From contig NZ_CANLBV010000018.1 of NCBI RefSeq assembly GCF_947488985.1, positions 1 to 62,995 on the forward strand: 62,995 bases of DNA. Direction: 5' to 3'. The notes beneath the pieces are model-generated. The model ran no database searches and was not told where the DNA came from. It was given only the letters and a program-made list of their open reading frames with translations. The position numbers were made by a program, and so were the translations under genes. Numbering within the stretch: position 1 is the first letter of the stretch; each line of letters starts with the position of its first letter. This document shows positions 18,517 through 27,545 of this stretch, one piece after another. Source of the stretch: an uncultured Vibrio sp. Lineage in GTDB: Bacteria; Pseudomonadota; Gammaproteobacteria; Enterobacterales; Vibrionaceae.

Positions 18517-20424
18517 ATGAAGAAGATTAAAACGCTCGATCTCGACATACCACACGACATGAAATTAGGTTGGCAAAATATTGTCGACCTCCTCGCTCAG
18601 ATCACCCAAGTGCAAGCCGCACTCATCATGCGTGTCCATCATGACTTTATTGAAGTCTTTTCTACTAGCCAAAATGATAGCAACCCATACTCTCAAGGCA
18701 GTGCAGAATTACTGGGAAAGGGTCTTTATTGTGAGAGTGTGATGCAATCTAAGCAGACGCTCATTGTGCCCAACGCTTGTTCGGACCCTGAATGGGAACA
18801 TAATCCAGACGTCAAACTGGGCTTAATTTCGTATTGTGGTATTCCACTACTTTGGCCCAATGGTGAGCTGTTTGGGACCATTTGTATCTTGGACTCTAAA
18901 GAGAATAGCTACACTTCAACCTATATAAAATTAATCGAAAGTTTTCGCCTTTCGATTGAGTCGCAACTCAAGACCTTGTTTCAGCATGCAAAGTTACGGC
19001 AAATGAATCAGGCGTTAAAAAACCGTGTTGACACAAGAACCAAAGATCTCGCCAGCCTTAACGTCTCATTGAATCTAGAAATTAATAAGCGCAAAGCTGC
19101 TGAGCAAACCGTCAACTTCCAAAAAAACCACGATTTTGGTACCGGATTTTTAAACCGAAGTGCTTTTGAGTCTAGACTCAATCACAAACTCTCGTCACAA
19201 CGTAAGCTGACAAATTGTTCATTCGCGGTGATTCATATCGGGTTTACCAACGGCAGACGCATCCAAGCCCGATACGGCTACGCCGCCTTAGACAAATTAC
19301 TGATTGAATATCGCCAGCGGATAGAAAGTATTACTGATATTGATGTGTTAACCGCGCGCCCTACTTCCATTGATCTTGTTCTGGCATTCAGTGTTAAAGA
19401 CTTGCACGAACGACTGGATAAACTGATCCTTGAGCTCGTCAGAATAGGCCACTCAGAATTTTATATTGGCAATGACAGCGTGCATCTTCATGCTTACATC
19501 GGTATCGCGATGACCGACGATGAAGACCATGCGGAAAGTATCTTAACCAAGTCTTCCGAAGCGATGTTGGCATGTAAAGATTCTGGTCAAAAATTTGCTT
19601 ACTACAGTCAGTCTTACCCTGAGAAACAAAATCATACCAATAAGGTGGAAGGTTATTTACTTCAGGCGATTCGCAATGACGACCTTATACTCTACTTTCA
19701 ACCTAAAGTTTGCCCTTCAACTCGCCGCTGGGTAGGCGCAGAAGTTTTGCTACGCTGGCAACACCCTGTGCTAGGCGATATTTCTAATGAACCCCTAATA
19801 CATATGGCTGAGAAAAATGGTCTGATATTTGAGGTAGGTAGCTTTGTTCTACGCAATGCGATTGAAAAAGCTAAAGAGTGGTCAGAATACGTTGATGATT
19901 TCAAGTTGGCAGTGAACGTGTCTGCGGTGCAACTTAATAATGCTCACTTTGCCGAGCAGGTCCTCCACTTATTAGAAACCTACCATCTCGAGCCTCGCTT
20001 TTTGGAGTTAGAAATGACGGAAAGCGGCCTGATTGCGGATGAAGTGGTCGCAAGGAACACACTTGAATCTTTACACAACATTGGCGTTACATTGTCACTA
20101 GATGACTTTGGACAGGGGTATGCCTCTTTCAGTAACCTGAAAAAGTTTCCATTTGATACGATCAAAATTGATAAAAGCTTCATTGACCAGATGCAAAACT
20201 CACATGAAGACTCTGAAATAGTGCGCTCTATTATTCTGATAGCGAAAAAGCTCAACTTGAAAGTGACCATTGAGGGCATAGAATCCGAAGTTCAAGAGCA
20301 ATTTGTCATTGATGAAGAGTGCAATTCCGGACAAGGTGACCTATATGGTAAACCGATGACTGCTCAGGAATTTGAGCACAGCTTAATCAATCAAAATTAT
20401 TTAGGGACAACGCGTTCCGCTTAG
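18517..20424 (+). CDS. GAF - degenerate GGDEF - EAL protein (probable c-di-GMP phosphodiesterase)
   Basis: A cytosolic 635-aa protein without membrane segments. Residues 1-150 form a GAF sensor (GLYCESVM, LGLISYCGIPLLW, FGTICILD), followed by a coiled-coil-like linker (about 155-200). A GGDEF-like domain (about 205-370) lacks the GGDEF motif (ARPTSIDLVLAF at that place), so it cannot be a cyclase. The EAL domain (about 385-625) keeps EVLLRW, NVSAVQL, LEMTES, LDDFGQGYASF, IKIDKSF, a Glu in IEGIES and GQGDLYGKP. The main metal and base residues are present, with EAL replaced by EVL, so c-di-GMP hydrolysis is plausible. ATG 18517 has GGAG close upstream; TTG 18502 is an unlikely alternative. Confidence 0.85.
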   Translation: MKKIKTLDLDIPHDMKLGWQNIVDLLAQITQVQAALIMRVHHDFIEVFSTSQNDSNPYSQGSAELLGKGLYCESVMQSKQTLIVPNACSDPEWEHNPDVKLGLISYCGIPLLWPNGELFGTICILDSKENSYTSTYIKLIESFRLSIESQLKTLFQHAKLRQMNQALKNRVDTRTKDLASLNVSLNLEINKRKAAEQTVNFQKNHDFGTGFLNRSAFESRLNHKLSSQRKLTNCSFAVIHIGFTNGRRIQARYGYAALDKLLIEYRQRIESITDIDVLTARPTSIDLVLAFSVKDLHERLDKLILELVRIGHSEFYIGNDSVHLHAYIGIAMTDDEDHAESILTKSSEAMLACKDSGQKFAYYSQSYPEKQNHTNKVEGYLLQAIRNDDLILYFQPKVCPSTRRWVGAEVLLRWQHPVLGDISNEPLIHMAEKNGLIFEVGSFVLRNAIEKAKEWSEYVDDFKLAVNVSAVQLNNAHFAEQVLHLLETYHLEPRFLELEMTESGLIADEVVARNTLESLHNIGVTLSLDDFGQGYASFSNLKKFPFDTIKIDKSFIDQMQNSHEDSEIVRSIILIAKKLNLKVTIEGIESEVQEQFVIDEECNSGQGDLYGKPMTAQEFEHSLINQNYLGTTRSA

Positions 20425-20467
20425 AGCGATAAAGAGCAGTTAGTTTTGGTTTTCAGCCTACTTTCTC

Positions 20468-20496
20468 TTTACTCTACTGGTGGTGGTTTTTATAAT
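20468..20496 (+). promoter_or_regulatory. Possible sigma-70 promoter for the ABC-class ATPase gene
   Basis: TTTACT (20468-20473) and a perfect TATAAT (20491-20496) are separated by 17 bp, 51 bp before the ATG. A second TATAAT occurs at 20528-20533 without a good -35. Confidence 0.4.
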
Positions 20497-20547
20497 CGCC
20501 GCCTTTCTGTATTTATCTTCCCCTCTATATAATAGGCATTCCTCGTT

Positions 20548-22203
20548 ATGGATCAGTTGACTGCAAAGCTTAAAAAGCTCGAAAAACAAAACTACCGTGC
20601 ATATCAACAAATTAAAGGTCAATACGACTTTGCTGATTTTGAATTACACATCGACCACATCCAAGGTGACCCATACGCGTCAGCTTCTCGTTTTCGCGCC
20701 ACACGCGCGTGGTCGTTAACTGGGTTAGATTGGCTGAAAGAAAAGTCTTACGAATACCAAGTCGCCGCGCGTGACTTTATTGCACGTAGCTTCTCTGAGT
20801 TCGCGAAACAAGAATCAACGGTGTCTATCGCCCTGACAGGTCAAACGGTATTAGACAACACAGCGGTTGTTTTCACCGATCACGGCATCGAAATTCGTTT
20901 TCGCATCAATCTACCTGCGGATGGCCGAAGTATTCTTGCGAAGAAAGCGAACAACATTATCACTTTCTACTTACCGAAGTTTATTCGTCGTGCGACGCTA
21001 GAGCGTGAACTGAACATCGATGCAATGATTCAGCATTGTGAAACGATTGAAGACCAAGAAGCACTGCGTGCTCAACTTGACGAAAATAACCTAGCGGCGT
21101 TCGTTGCCAACGGTAGTGTGCTACCGCGTATTGCTGGTAACTGCGACCTTCCAATGAAAGATGCTGTCCCTTTCACGGCTCCAGAATCCTTGAGTGTGAC
21201 TTTAAATACCCCAAACCAAGGCGACATGACTGGTCTCGGTATTCCAAAAGGCATCACGCTGATCGTTGGTGGTGGCTTCCATGGTAAATCGACGCTATTG
21301 AACGCGGTTGAACGTTCGATCTACAACCATATTCCTGGTGACGGTCGTGAAGGCATCGTGACAGCGATTGATACCATGAAGATCCGCGCTGAAGATGGCC
21401 GATGTGTGCACAGCTTAAACCTGTCGAACTACATCAATCATTTACCAATGCAGAAAGACACTTCAAATTTCAGTACCCAAGATGCTTCGGGCTCTACTTC
21501 ACAGGCCGCTTGGTTACAAGAGTCGATTGAAGCGGGCGTGCAAACTCTATTGATAGATGAAGATACGTCAGCGACTAACTTCATGATCCGTGACGAACGT
21601 ATGCAAGCGCTAGTATCAAAAGGCGATGAGCCAATCACGCCACTTGTTGACCGTATTGGTCAACTGCGTGAAGAAATGGATATCTCTACCATTGTGGTTA
21701 TGGGTGGCTCTGGTGATTACCTAGATGTAGCGAACACTGTTATTCAAATGCACGACTACCAAGCAGTAGACGTGACTGAAAAAGCAAAAGACGTGATTGC
21801 TCAGCACCCGACTCAGCGAACTAACGAATGTGAGACGGCCTTGGAGACCTTTGTACCACGCTCATTAAACCGCACTTCACTGATGAACATTCTTACTGAC
21901 GGTAAGTTCCGTGTTAATGCTAAAGGCAAAGAGTCGCTGCGTTTTGGTAAAGAGTTTACTGATTTATCAGCACTTGAACAGTTGGAGTCGACTTCTGAGG
22001 TTAATGCGATTGGTTGGGCTTGGTTCCAATTTGCGCAAACGCCAGGTTGGTCAAACAACCCTGCGAAAGAATTCAGCGCTATCTTAGATAACGAATGGCA
22101 CGCGAATATGCCTAACTATGGTGATCTAGCAAAACCAAGAACATTGGATGTAATGGCAGCGCTAAACCGCATGCGTAAATCTCAATTCAAGCCTTCGAAC
22201 TGA
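20548..22203 (+). CDS. Predicted ATPase of the ABC class (PF09818-type)
   Basis: A 551-aa protein with an N-terminal domain (about 1-200) rich in conserved basic residues (YASASRFRATRAW), then an ABC-like ATPase core. Walker A is GGGFHGKST (about 240-248), a signature-like region is around residues 300-325 and Walker B is LLIDEDTSATNFM (about 333-345). This is the layout of the stand-alone ABC_ATPase family related to the RNA-editing protein MRB1590, which binds RNA. The bacterial function is not established. It has no membrane partner and is monocistronic, so transport is unlikely. No strong SD precedes the ATG. Confidence 0.82.
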   Translation: MDQLTAKLKKLEKQNYRAYQQIKGQYDFADFELHIDHIQGDPYASASRFRATRAWSLTGLDWLKEKSYEYQVAARDFIARSFSEFAKQESTVSIALTGQTVLDNTAVVFTDHGIEIRFRINLPADGRSILAKKANNIITFYLPKFIRRATLERELNIDAMIQHCETIEDQEALRAQLDENNLAAFVANGSVLPRIAGNCDLPMKDAVPFTAPESLSVTLNTPNQGDMTGLGIPKGITLIVGGGFHGKSTLLNAVERSIYNHIPGDGREGIVTAIDTMKIRAEDGRCVHSLNLSNYINHLPMQKDTSNFSTQDASGSTSQAAWLQESIEAGVQTLLIDEDTSATNFMIRDERMQALVSKGDEPITPLVDRIGQLREEMDISTIVVMGGSGDYLDVANTVIQMHDYQAVDVTEKAKDVIAQHPTQRTNECETALETFVPRSLNRTSLMNILTDGKFRVNAKGKESLRFGKEFTDLSALEQLESTSEVNAIGWAWFQFAQTPGWSNNPAKEFSAILDNEWHANMPNYGDLAKPRTLDVMAALNRMRKSQFKPSN

Positions 22204-22256
22204 TCGCGTTACTTGATTACTTAATTCGTTAGCTAGTTAGTAAACAAATTAACCTT

Positions 22257-22290
22257 CTACGGCTCTCAATCTGAGAGCCGTAGATTTATC
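22257..22290 (+). terminator. Terminator after the ABC-class ATPase gene
   Basis: CTACGGCTCTCA pairs perfectly with TGAGAGCCGTAG around an ATC loop (22257-22283), followed by ATTTAT. The T-run is short. Confidence 0.65.
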
Positions 22291-22341
22291 TAACGAATTG
22301 AATATGCCTATAGAAAATGAATAATCTATGGATCTTTTTTT

Positions 22342-22372
22342 AGAACAAAAAATCCCCATCACTGGGGCTTTT
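22342..22372 (-). terminator. Terminator of the DnaJ-related gene
   Basis: CCCCA (22354-22358) pairs with TGGGG (22363-22367) with flanking AA/TT pairs. The minus strand then has six T (A-run 22347-22352). Confidence 0.8.
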
Positions 22373-22420
22373 GTGGTATTCACTCAATATCGCTCACGTC
22401 TTCTACTGCTATAGATGCAA

Positions 22421-23056
22421 TTACTGCCTTAATACATGCCATGCTTCGCAGAGGGCTTGAAATTTAGCCGTGTTACCCTCGTCTCGGTCTGGGTGCCAAC
22501 GCAATGCCAAACGTCTCCACTGTTTACGGATCTCTTTTGCAGAGGCATCTAACGGTAATTCAAACAAACTCAGAGCGTGGCTTCTATCCATGTCTGTTTC
22601 GCTTCCGCCAACAAACTTTTTGTATCGAGTCCAAAACTCGTTAAGTAGCCTTTTTACTTCTCCCTCATCCGCTTCATAGTTCAACCAGTTGATGTAGTAC
22701 TCACGCAAGGGGTCGTGACGATCAATAACATGTGTGTTCGCATAATAGCGGCCGAAGAGTAACTCTATATTCATCGCTTGTACCTGAAGCCAACTGTCGG
22801 GATACAGTGTCTCTTGTAACTGATAAAGGGCATTCATGATCAAAAAATTCTTTTTAAACAATTCTTTATCTGGTGATGAATCTAAAGTGGGGATCAAGCC
22901 AAGTTCATTGAGATGAGTGGCTAAGGTATGCACTTTCCATCCACAGGGTTGCTGTTTGAGCACTTCCATAATGGGCCACAACAGAGGGTTTTCCATATGA
23001 GTATAAAAATGGGTACGAATGTCTTGGTGATGTGATGTATCTGGCTGGTTTAACAT
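22421..23056 (-). CDS. DnaJ-related protein with C-terminal J domain
   Basis: A 211-aa protein. Residues 20-150 match the DNAJ-related N-terminal region seen in gamma-proteobacteria, and residues about 160-211 are a J domain (LFELPLDASAKEIRKQWRRL, then the catalytic HPD in LRWHPDRD). The J domain ends at the C-terminus, so the protein is probably a specialised DnaK co-chaperone that delivers a client through its N-terminal part. No Gly/Phe or zinc-finger region is present. It is monocistronic. Confidence 0.83.
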   Translation of the reverse strand: MLNQPDTSHHQDIRTHFYTHMENPLLWPIMEVLKQQPCGWKVHTLATHLNELGLIPTLDSSPDKELFKKNFLIMNALYQLQETLYPDSWLQVQAMNIELLFGRYYANTHVIDRHDPLREYYINWLNYEADEGEVKRLLNEFWTRYKKFVGGSETDMDRSHALSLFELPLDASAKEIRKQWRRLALRWHPDRDEGNTAKFQALCEAWHVLRQ

Positions 23057-23350
23057 AGTTGAATGAGCCTGTTACCATATGCATTGAAGTCTCTATTAAT
23101 TGAAAGCCATCGAGCGCAGTTTGTCTAGTTTCGCACTTCAGTAGTTGAATTGTGATTTAAATTTCAATCAGTTATATATATTCAAACCATAGGATTTATC
23201 TGCGTTACCATTTAAATTTTGTTAAACTTTAGTGATGGCTCGTCTCTATGTGAGCCAAGCACCGTCGTTCTCGACAAATTTAGCTATTTCAGCTAATTAA
23301 ATGCTGCTGATTATTATGTGACTATAGTCAAATCTCCACGAGACCTTGAA

Positions 23351-23965
23351 ATGACCACTACGCCACTTGCTCATAACAGACCATTGCTTTCACTCACAGC
23401 GCTTTATCTGATTGTGTTTCTTTTTTCTGCTTTTGCCCCCTCTTCAAGAACCGTGTGGATAGCAGAAATTATCCCGGCACTCGGTATATTAGTGGGTATT
23501 TGGTGGCTATCAACTAAGCTCACCTTCACCAAAACAGCCTACGTTTTGATGTTTATTTGGTTAGTCCTACATACTATCGGCGCAAAGTATACGTTTGCAG
23601 AAGTGCCATTTGATTGGTTCAATAACATGATAGCTTCTGAACGCAATAATTTTGACAGAGTCGCTCATTTATCTATTGGTCTCTATGCTTACCCGCTTGC
23701 TGAATATTTGATGCGTAAGCAACTCGTGCAACCTTTCATTGCTTGCTTGTTTTCACTGTTTGCAATAATGAGCGTCGCGGCGGGCTATGAGATCATTGAG
23801 TGGTGGTATGCGGAAATAGCCGGAGGTGATGAAGGCATCGCTTTCCTTGGCTCACAAGGTGATATTTGGGATGCACAAAAAGACATGTTGTGCGACACCC
23901 TTGGCGCGCTGATTGCGTTATTACTTCTCAAGATTCAAGGGCGAGCGAGAGTGACTCCATCTTAA
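23351..23965 (+). CDS. YjdF/DUF2238 family inner-membrane protein
   Basis: A 204-aa protein with about six hydrophobic helices and the family motifs NNFDRVAHLSIG, GYEIIEWW and FLGSQGDIWDAQKDM, the last near the C-terminal helix. The conserved Asp, Glu and Gln residues lie near the membrane face, but the function of DUF2238 is unknown. A frame from GTG 23318 would add 11 residues (MTIVKSPRDLE); ATG 23351 is preferred because it directly precedes the family-like sequence, although neither has a strong SD. Confidence 0.8.
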   Translation: MTTTPLAHNRPLLSLTALYLIVFLFSAFAPSSRTVWIAEIIPALGILVGIWWLSTKLTFTKTAYVLMFIWLVLHTIGAKYTFAEVPFDWFNNMIASERNNFDRVAHLSIGLYAYPLAEYLMRKQLVQPFIACLFSLFAIMSVAAGYEIIEWWYAEIAGGDEGIAFLGSQGDIWDAQKDMLCDTLGALIALLLLKIQGRARVTPS

Positions 23966-24121
23966 GGTTTGCGCTGCTACGTTATCGCTTTTCAATCATA
24001 GCTTCTAAGCTATCATTTATAAGCTCTTGTTCCTAAGTGTAGTTCCTAAGCCAAAGCTTCTAAGTCATATCAAATGATGGACATGGTAAGATCCACGATA
24101 TCAATAATTGTTGTGAAGCGT

Positions 24122-24373
24122 TTATTTCATCGTTACTTTGCCGCCAATAAATTTATAGGCAGGCGTACCTCGCACCAAGGTATCACGCGCAAATTCAATT
24201 CTGCATTCAGGACACACACATGGCTCGGTCGTGAAGTCGTCCACAATACGCTCCTTAAAGCATTTCACAAGTGCACCTTTGCCCCCTTTTCGATATTTAA
24301 AAAGCTGGGTTTTACATTTTGCACAGAATATTTGCACCGTTTTAGTCGGTTGTTTCTTATTAGGTTTAGCCAT
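24122..24373 (-). CDS. Small zinc-ribbon protein
   Basis: An 83-aa protein with two Cys pairs (CAKCKTQL and CVCPECRIEF) that should bind one zinc, and a very basic N-terminus (MAKPNKKQPTK). The start lies 12 bp after the stop of the exporter gene, so it is the last gene of a three-gene operon. A nucleic-acid or protein contact role fits the composition, but no function is known. Confidence 0.75.
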   Translation of the reverse strand: MAKPNKKQPTKTVQIFCAKCKTQLFKYRKGGKGALVKCFKERIVDDFTTEPCVCPECRIEFARDTLVRGTPAYKFIGGKVTMK

Positions 24374-24385
24374 AAGAGTCCGAGA

Positions 24386-25330
24386 TTAAGATCTTTTTGT
24401 ATTGAGTTTCGGAGCGACAATGACCAAGCCTATGCCAAGTAGAATGACCGTGGACGAGATAACAAATTGCTTGGTGACAGGTTCTGATAACAAGATCACC
24501 CCCCCTAGCGTCGCGATAACCGGAACTGAGAGCTGGGCGATAGATGCCAGCACTGTGTCGAGCTTTTTGACCACGTAATACCATAAGCTGTAACCCATAC
24601 CAGACGCCACAGCACCAGATATAACCGCGTAAATCATGCCTTGTTTGGTAATTTTGAGTAATGGCATCGCATTAGGTAACAAAATCAAAAGCGTTAACAG
24701 CGCTAAAATAGCCAAAGAGCAGAATCCGAAGTTAGCGGCGGTTGACTGCAATGCATTTAAGGATTTCTTTCCGGCTAAGGTGTAAATTCCCCAACCAATA
24801 CCCGCAAGCACCATTAACATAACTGACAAGAAATCAGGTGCCGCGATCGACTGACTCGGCATTAATAAGTACACCAACCCAGTGACAGACAACAGACAAC
24901 CACACCACTCAATAAGTGACATTCGATTGCCAGATATCAGGTGGGCAGCGATCATGGTAAATTGCACGGCCACAAACAAAACGAGCGCGCCAAGCCCCGC
25001 TCCAAGTTTTACATAGGCAAACGAAAAACCAAACATGTAGACCAGCAGCGCGACGATTGCGGTTAAATCAAACTGAGCTTGGATCTTGGAACGAACTGAA
25101 ACGTTATCGACCGCTATATCGACTTTGACTTTGCTTTTAACTGAAGCGCTTTTAAGGCGAGCATTAAACGATAAGCAGAGTAGGATCAACAAAGTCAGCG
25201 CACCGGACACAATACGCACGATCGAAAAACTCAATGGATCAATCGTTTGATCCATTAATGCCCAGCGACACAAGACTGAATTGGCAGCAAAGGCCACCAG
25301 CGTAATAAGTGTGATCATCGCAGTTTGCAT
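24386..25330 (-). CDS. EamA/DMT-superfamily transporter
   Basis: A 314-aa protein with ten predicted hydrophobic helices in two EamA repeats (N repeat 1-150, interrupted by a charged cytoplasmic stretch near residues 60-85; C repeat 160-305, with ISGAVASGMGYSLWYYVVKKL). Members export small metabolites or drugs. The start is ATG 25330, since AGGA lies 6 nt before it; ATG 25348 lacks an SD and would place that AGGA inside the frame. It is 29 bp downstream of an SgrR-like regulator, which probably senses or controls its substrate. Confidence 0.85.
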   Translation of the reverse strand: MQTAMITLITLVAFAANSVLCRWALMDQTIDPLSFSIVRIVSGALTLLILLCLSFNARLKSASVKSKVKVDIAVDNVSVRSKIQAQFDLTAIVALLVYMFGFSFAYVKLGAGLGALVLFVAVQFTMIAAHLISGNRMSLIEWCGCLLSVTGLVYLLMPSQSIAAPDFLSVMLMVLAGIGWGIYTLAGKKSLNALQSTAANFGFCSLAILALLTLLILLPNAMPLLKITKQGMIYAVISGAVASGMGYSLWYYVVKKLDTVLASIAQLSVPVIATLGGVILLSEPVTKQFVISSTVILLGIGLVIVAPKLNTKRS

Positions 25331-25359
25331 TGTTTGTCCTAATTGCATTTTCTAGTATT

Positions 25360-27051
25360 TCAATCAACTTCAGGCTTAACCCAAACTTGGCTAAAGTCGA
25401 ACCAACCAAGTGCATTGCACTTGGCATTTTGCAGCGTACCGCATTGATCTTTATTAACACCTAACCAGCAATGGAACATCGGTATCAATTGATTACTTTG
25501 TACGAGTTGTTTACCAAGTTGTCTTGCAGGGAATTGCTCAAATTCACCGGATCGCCAACGATCTATCATATGGCACCATTGATCAAAGTCTTCTGCCGGG
25601 CTAGATTCATCCAGAAAACTGTAATCCATCAACCACCCTGCCAAGGCATCATCTCGATTATTGGCGATGCCCATCGGATTGATCCAAATATCAACATTGC
25701 CGGCGTGTGGAGGATCCGTTTCGTAGCCAAAAAGATCGACATCAAGATCGTACTGCTTCAACACTGTCACGATGGCTTGGGCAAGCGTTGGGAACATAGG
25801 GTGCTGGCATTGATACGCGACTCGAATAGTGGGCTTTTCCCTTACTGGTGGGCATATCGCCGTCTTTAACTTAATATCGTACCAACCGGGCTTTATCCCA
25901 TAGGCATGCAATACACCTAAATCTATCACTGTCTCTTTGGGAATATGGACAAACAAATCAGCAGCATTCAACGCATTCGATAAAAACTTCGCCCATTCTG
26001 GGTTTTGTGCGATACCGTTCTTTCTATTGAGCAACAAATAAGTACAACCCGGGTCTAGCTCAACTTCATCGCTATCACCACGATCGGCCATTACCGGCTT
26101 CGAAAGGCTTGGATAAACCATTGAAGAGTAAGCTTCATCAACCACCCAAACTTCGACACGATCAATCAAGGGTCTAAAGCCGAAGTATCCGTTGAACGCG
26201 TTCAACACCAATTGCTTATCGTCATTCTTCTCCACGCGATACGGCCCAGTGCCTATCGGTCGAATGTCATAATCTTCGCCCCGTAAACTCATCGGCAGCG
26301 TCACTTTGGCAACCGACTCCGTCAGTGCAAGGGGGAAATACTTATCAGCGCGCGTCAAAAACACATCCACAACGCAATTCGCAGGGCAAGAGACATCTTT
26401 TATATGAGAGAACATATTAAGTGGTTCGAGTGACAGCAGTGTATCCACCACATGATGGGTTAGCAGAGGCTCTCCGTTGTGAAAACGTACACCCGGCCTT
26501 AAGAAAAATCGCCATTGATGATCACTGATTTTTTGCCATGAATGGGCAAGATCGGGTTGTAGTTGATCGTTCTCATCTAAGCGAGTTAACCCACTAAACA
26601 CCTGACAGGCAATATGCTGCTCTGAACGTCGCATCGATTTTGTCGGATTCAGCATGGAAAGCGGACGATAGTAAGGCAAACGGATCACCTGCTCACCCTC
26701 TTGATACTGCACACCCAAGTAGTTTTGAATCACTTGAGTTAGTTTAGCGGCATCGTGATCAAGTACCGACAAGGCTTGGCCGACTTTTCCTGCTTCAAGA
26801 TAACGGCGAGCGAGGTGTTCGCTGACATCGTTGCGGTTTTGCTTGAAAATAAGTTGAGATAACTTACCGCGTCCCGCAGCGGGTAGCCATTCAACCCACC
26901 CCTCCTCTTCGAGCTTGTTGAGCACCATTCGGGCATTACGACGCGTACAACACAGCACACTGGTGATATCGTCTAACCGAACATCAGCATCGTTGCCATC
27001 AAAATATTCAAACAGGGTTTCAAATTGAACGCGAAGTCTTGGGCTGCTCAT
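25360..27051 (-). CDS. SgrR-family transcriptional regulator (HTH plus solute-binding domain)
   Basis: A 563-aa protein. Residues 1-110 are an SgrR-type winged helix (LDDITSVLCCTRRNARMVLN). Residues about 115-560 resemble an extracellular solute-binding protein family 5 (SMLNPTKSMRRSEQHIACQV, PIGTGPYRV), but there is no signal peptide, so the domain senses a ligand in the cytoplasm. E. coli SgrR activates the sgrS sRNA and an efflux gene under sugar-phosphate stress. Here the partner is a DMT exporter in the same operon, a similar regulator/exporter design. No SgrS-like RNA was recognised nearby. Confidence 0.85.
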   Translation of the reverse strand: MSSPRLRVQFETLFEYFDGNDADVRLDDITSVLCCTRRNARMVLNKLEEEGWVEWLPAAGRGKLSQLIFKQNRNDVSEHLARRYLEAGKVGQALSVLDHDAAKLTQVIQNYLGVQYQEGEQVIRLPYYRPLSMLNPTKSMRRSEQHIACQVFSGLTRLDENDQLQPDLAHSWQKISDHQWRFFLRPGVRFHNGEPLLTHHVVDTLLSLEPLNMFSHIKDVSCPANCVVDVFLTRADKYFPLALTESVAKVTLPMSLRGEDYDIRPIGTGPYRVEKNDDKQLVLNAFNGYFGFRPLIDRVEVWVVDEAYSSMVYPSLSKPVMADRGDSDEVELDPGCTYLLLNRKNGIAQNPEWAKFLSNALNAADLFVHIPKETVIDLGVLHAYGIKPGWYDIKLKTAICPPVREKPTIRVAYQCQHPMFPTLAQAIVTVLKQYDLDVDLFGYETDPPHAGNVDIWINPMGIANNRDDALAGWLMDYSFLDESSPAEDFDQWCHMIDRWRSGEFEQFPARQLGKQLVQSNQLIPMFHCWLGVNKDQCGTLQNAKCNALGWFDFSQVWVKPEVD

Positions 27052-27169
27052 AAAGAGGAAAACTTATTCAAAGGGTATTAAATGCAGTTTCCCTATTTTT
27101 TCTTTCAAAATCAATCCAACGGATAACATTTTACCAAGAGATGGCTTATCTCTGTCGATTGACACGCGA

Positions 27170-27403
27170 TTACATCACATCACAACCGATCTCATTGGCA
27201 ATATCGCGTAATTGTTGCTCATTATCCAGCTTAATCGACCACTTACATTCAGAGCCATTGGCCGAGATGACATTTGCCCCTTTTCCGATCAATTGAATCG
27301 CATCAACTTGCGCTTGCAGCGTGACCCTATGCTCGCCATCAAGACGAACAACAAGCTCATGTGCCGTCGCAATAACTTTCCCATTTTTAAAGGTGATGAC
27401 CAT
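27170..27403 (-). CDS. DUF3389 family small protein
   Basis: A 77-aa protein, beta-rich and without signal or membrane segment (starts MVITFKNGKVIATAHELVV). I recognise it as the Vibrio-type DUF3389 family, of unknown role. A tandem heptamer repeat lies 75 bp before its start and may influence its promoter. Confidence 0.65.
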   Translation of the reverse strand: MVITFKNGKVIATAHELVVRLDGEHRVTLQAQVDAIQLIGKGANVISANGSECKWSIKLDNEQQLRDIANEIGCDVM

Positions 27404-27477
27404 GACTTTCTCTAATTAAAATGAATTCTGTTTATCAGGCAAATAAGGCGTGAAACTGGGAAGATACCCCATAACAC

Positions 27478-27518
27478 TTAACTATTAACTATTAACTATT
27501 AACTATTAACTATTAACT
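27478..27518. repeat. Tandem heptamer TTAACTA, nearly six copies
   Basis: TTAACTA is repeated five times perfectly, then TTAACT. It lies between the thioesterase stop (27546) and the DUF3389 start (27403), that is, in the likely promoter region of DUF3389. A copy-number change would shift spacing by 7 bp. Confidence 0.95.
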
Positions 27519-27545
27519 GATTGATAAATATGTTGACTTGCTAGG

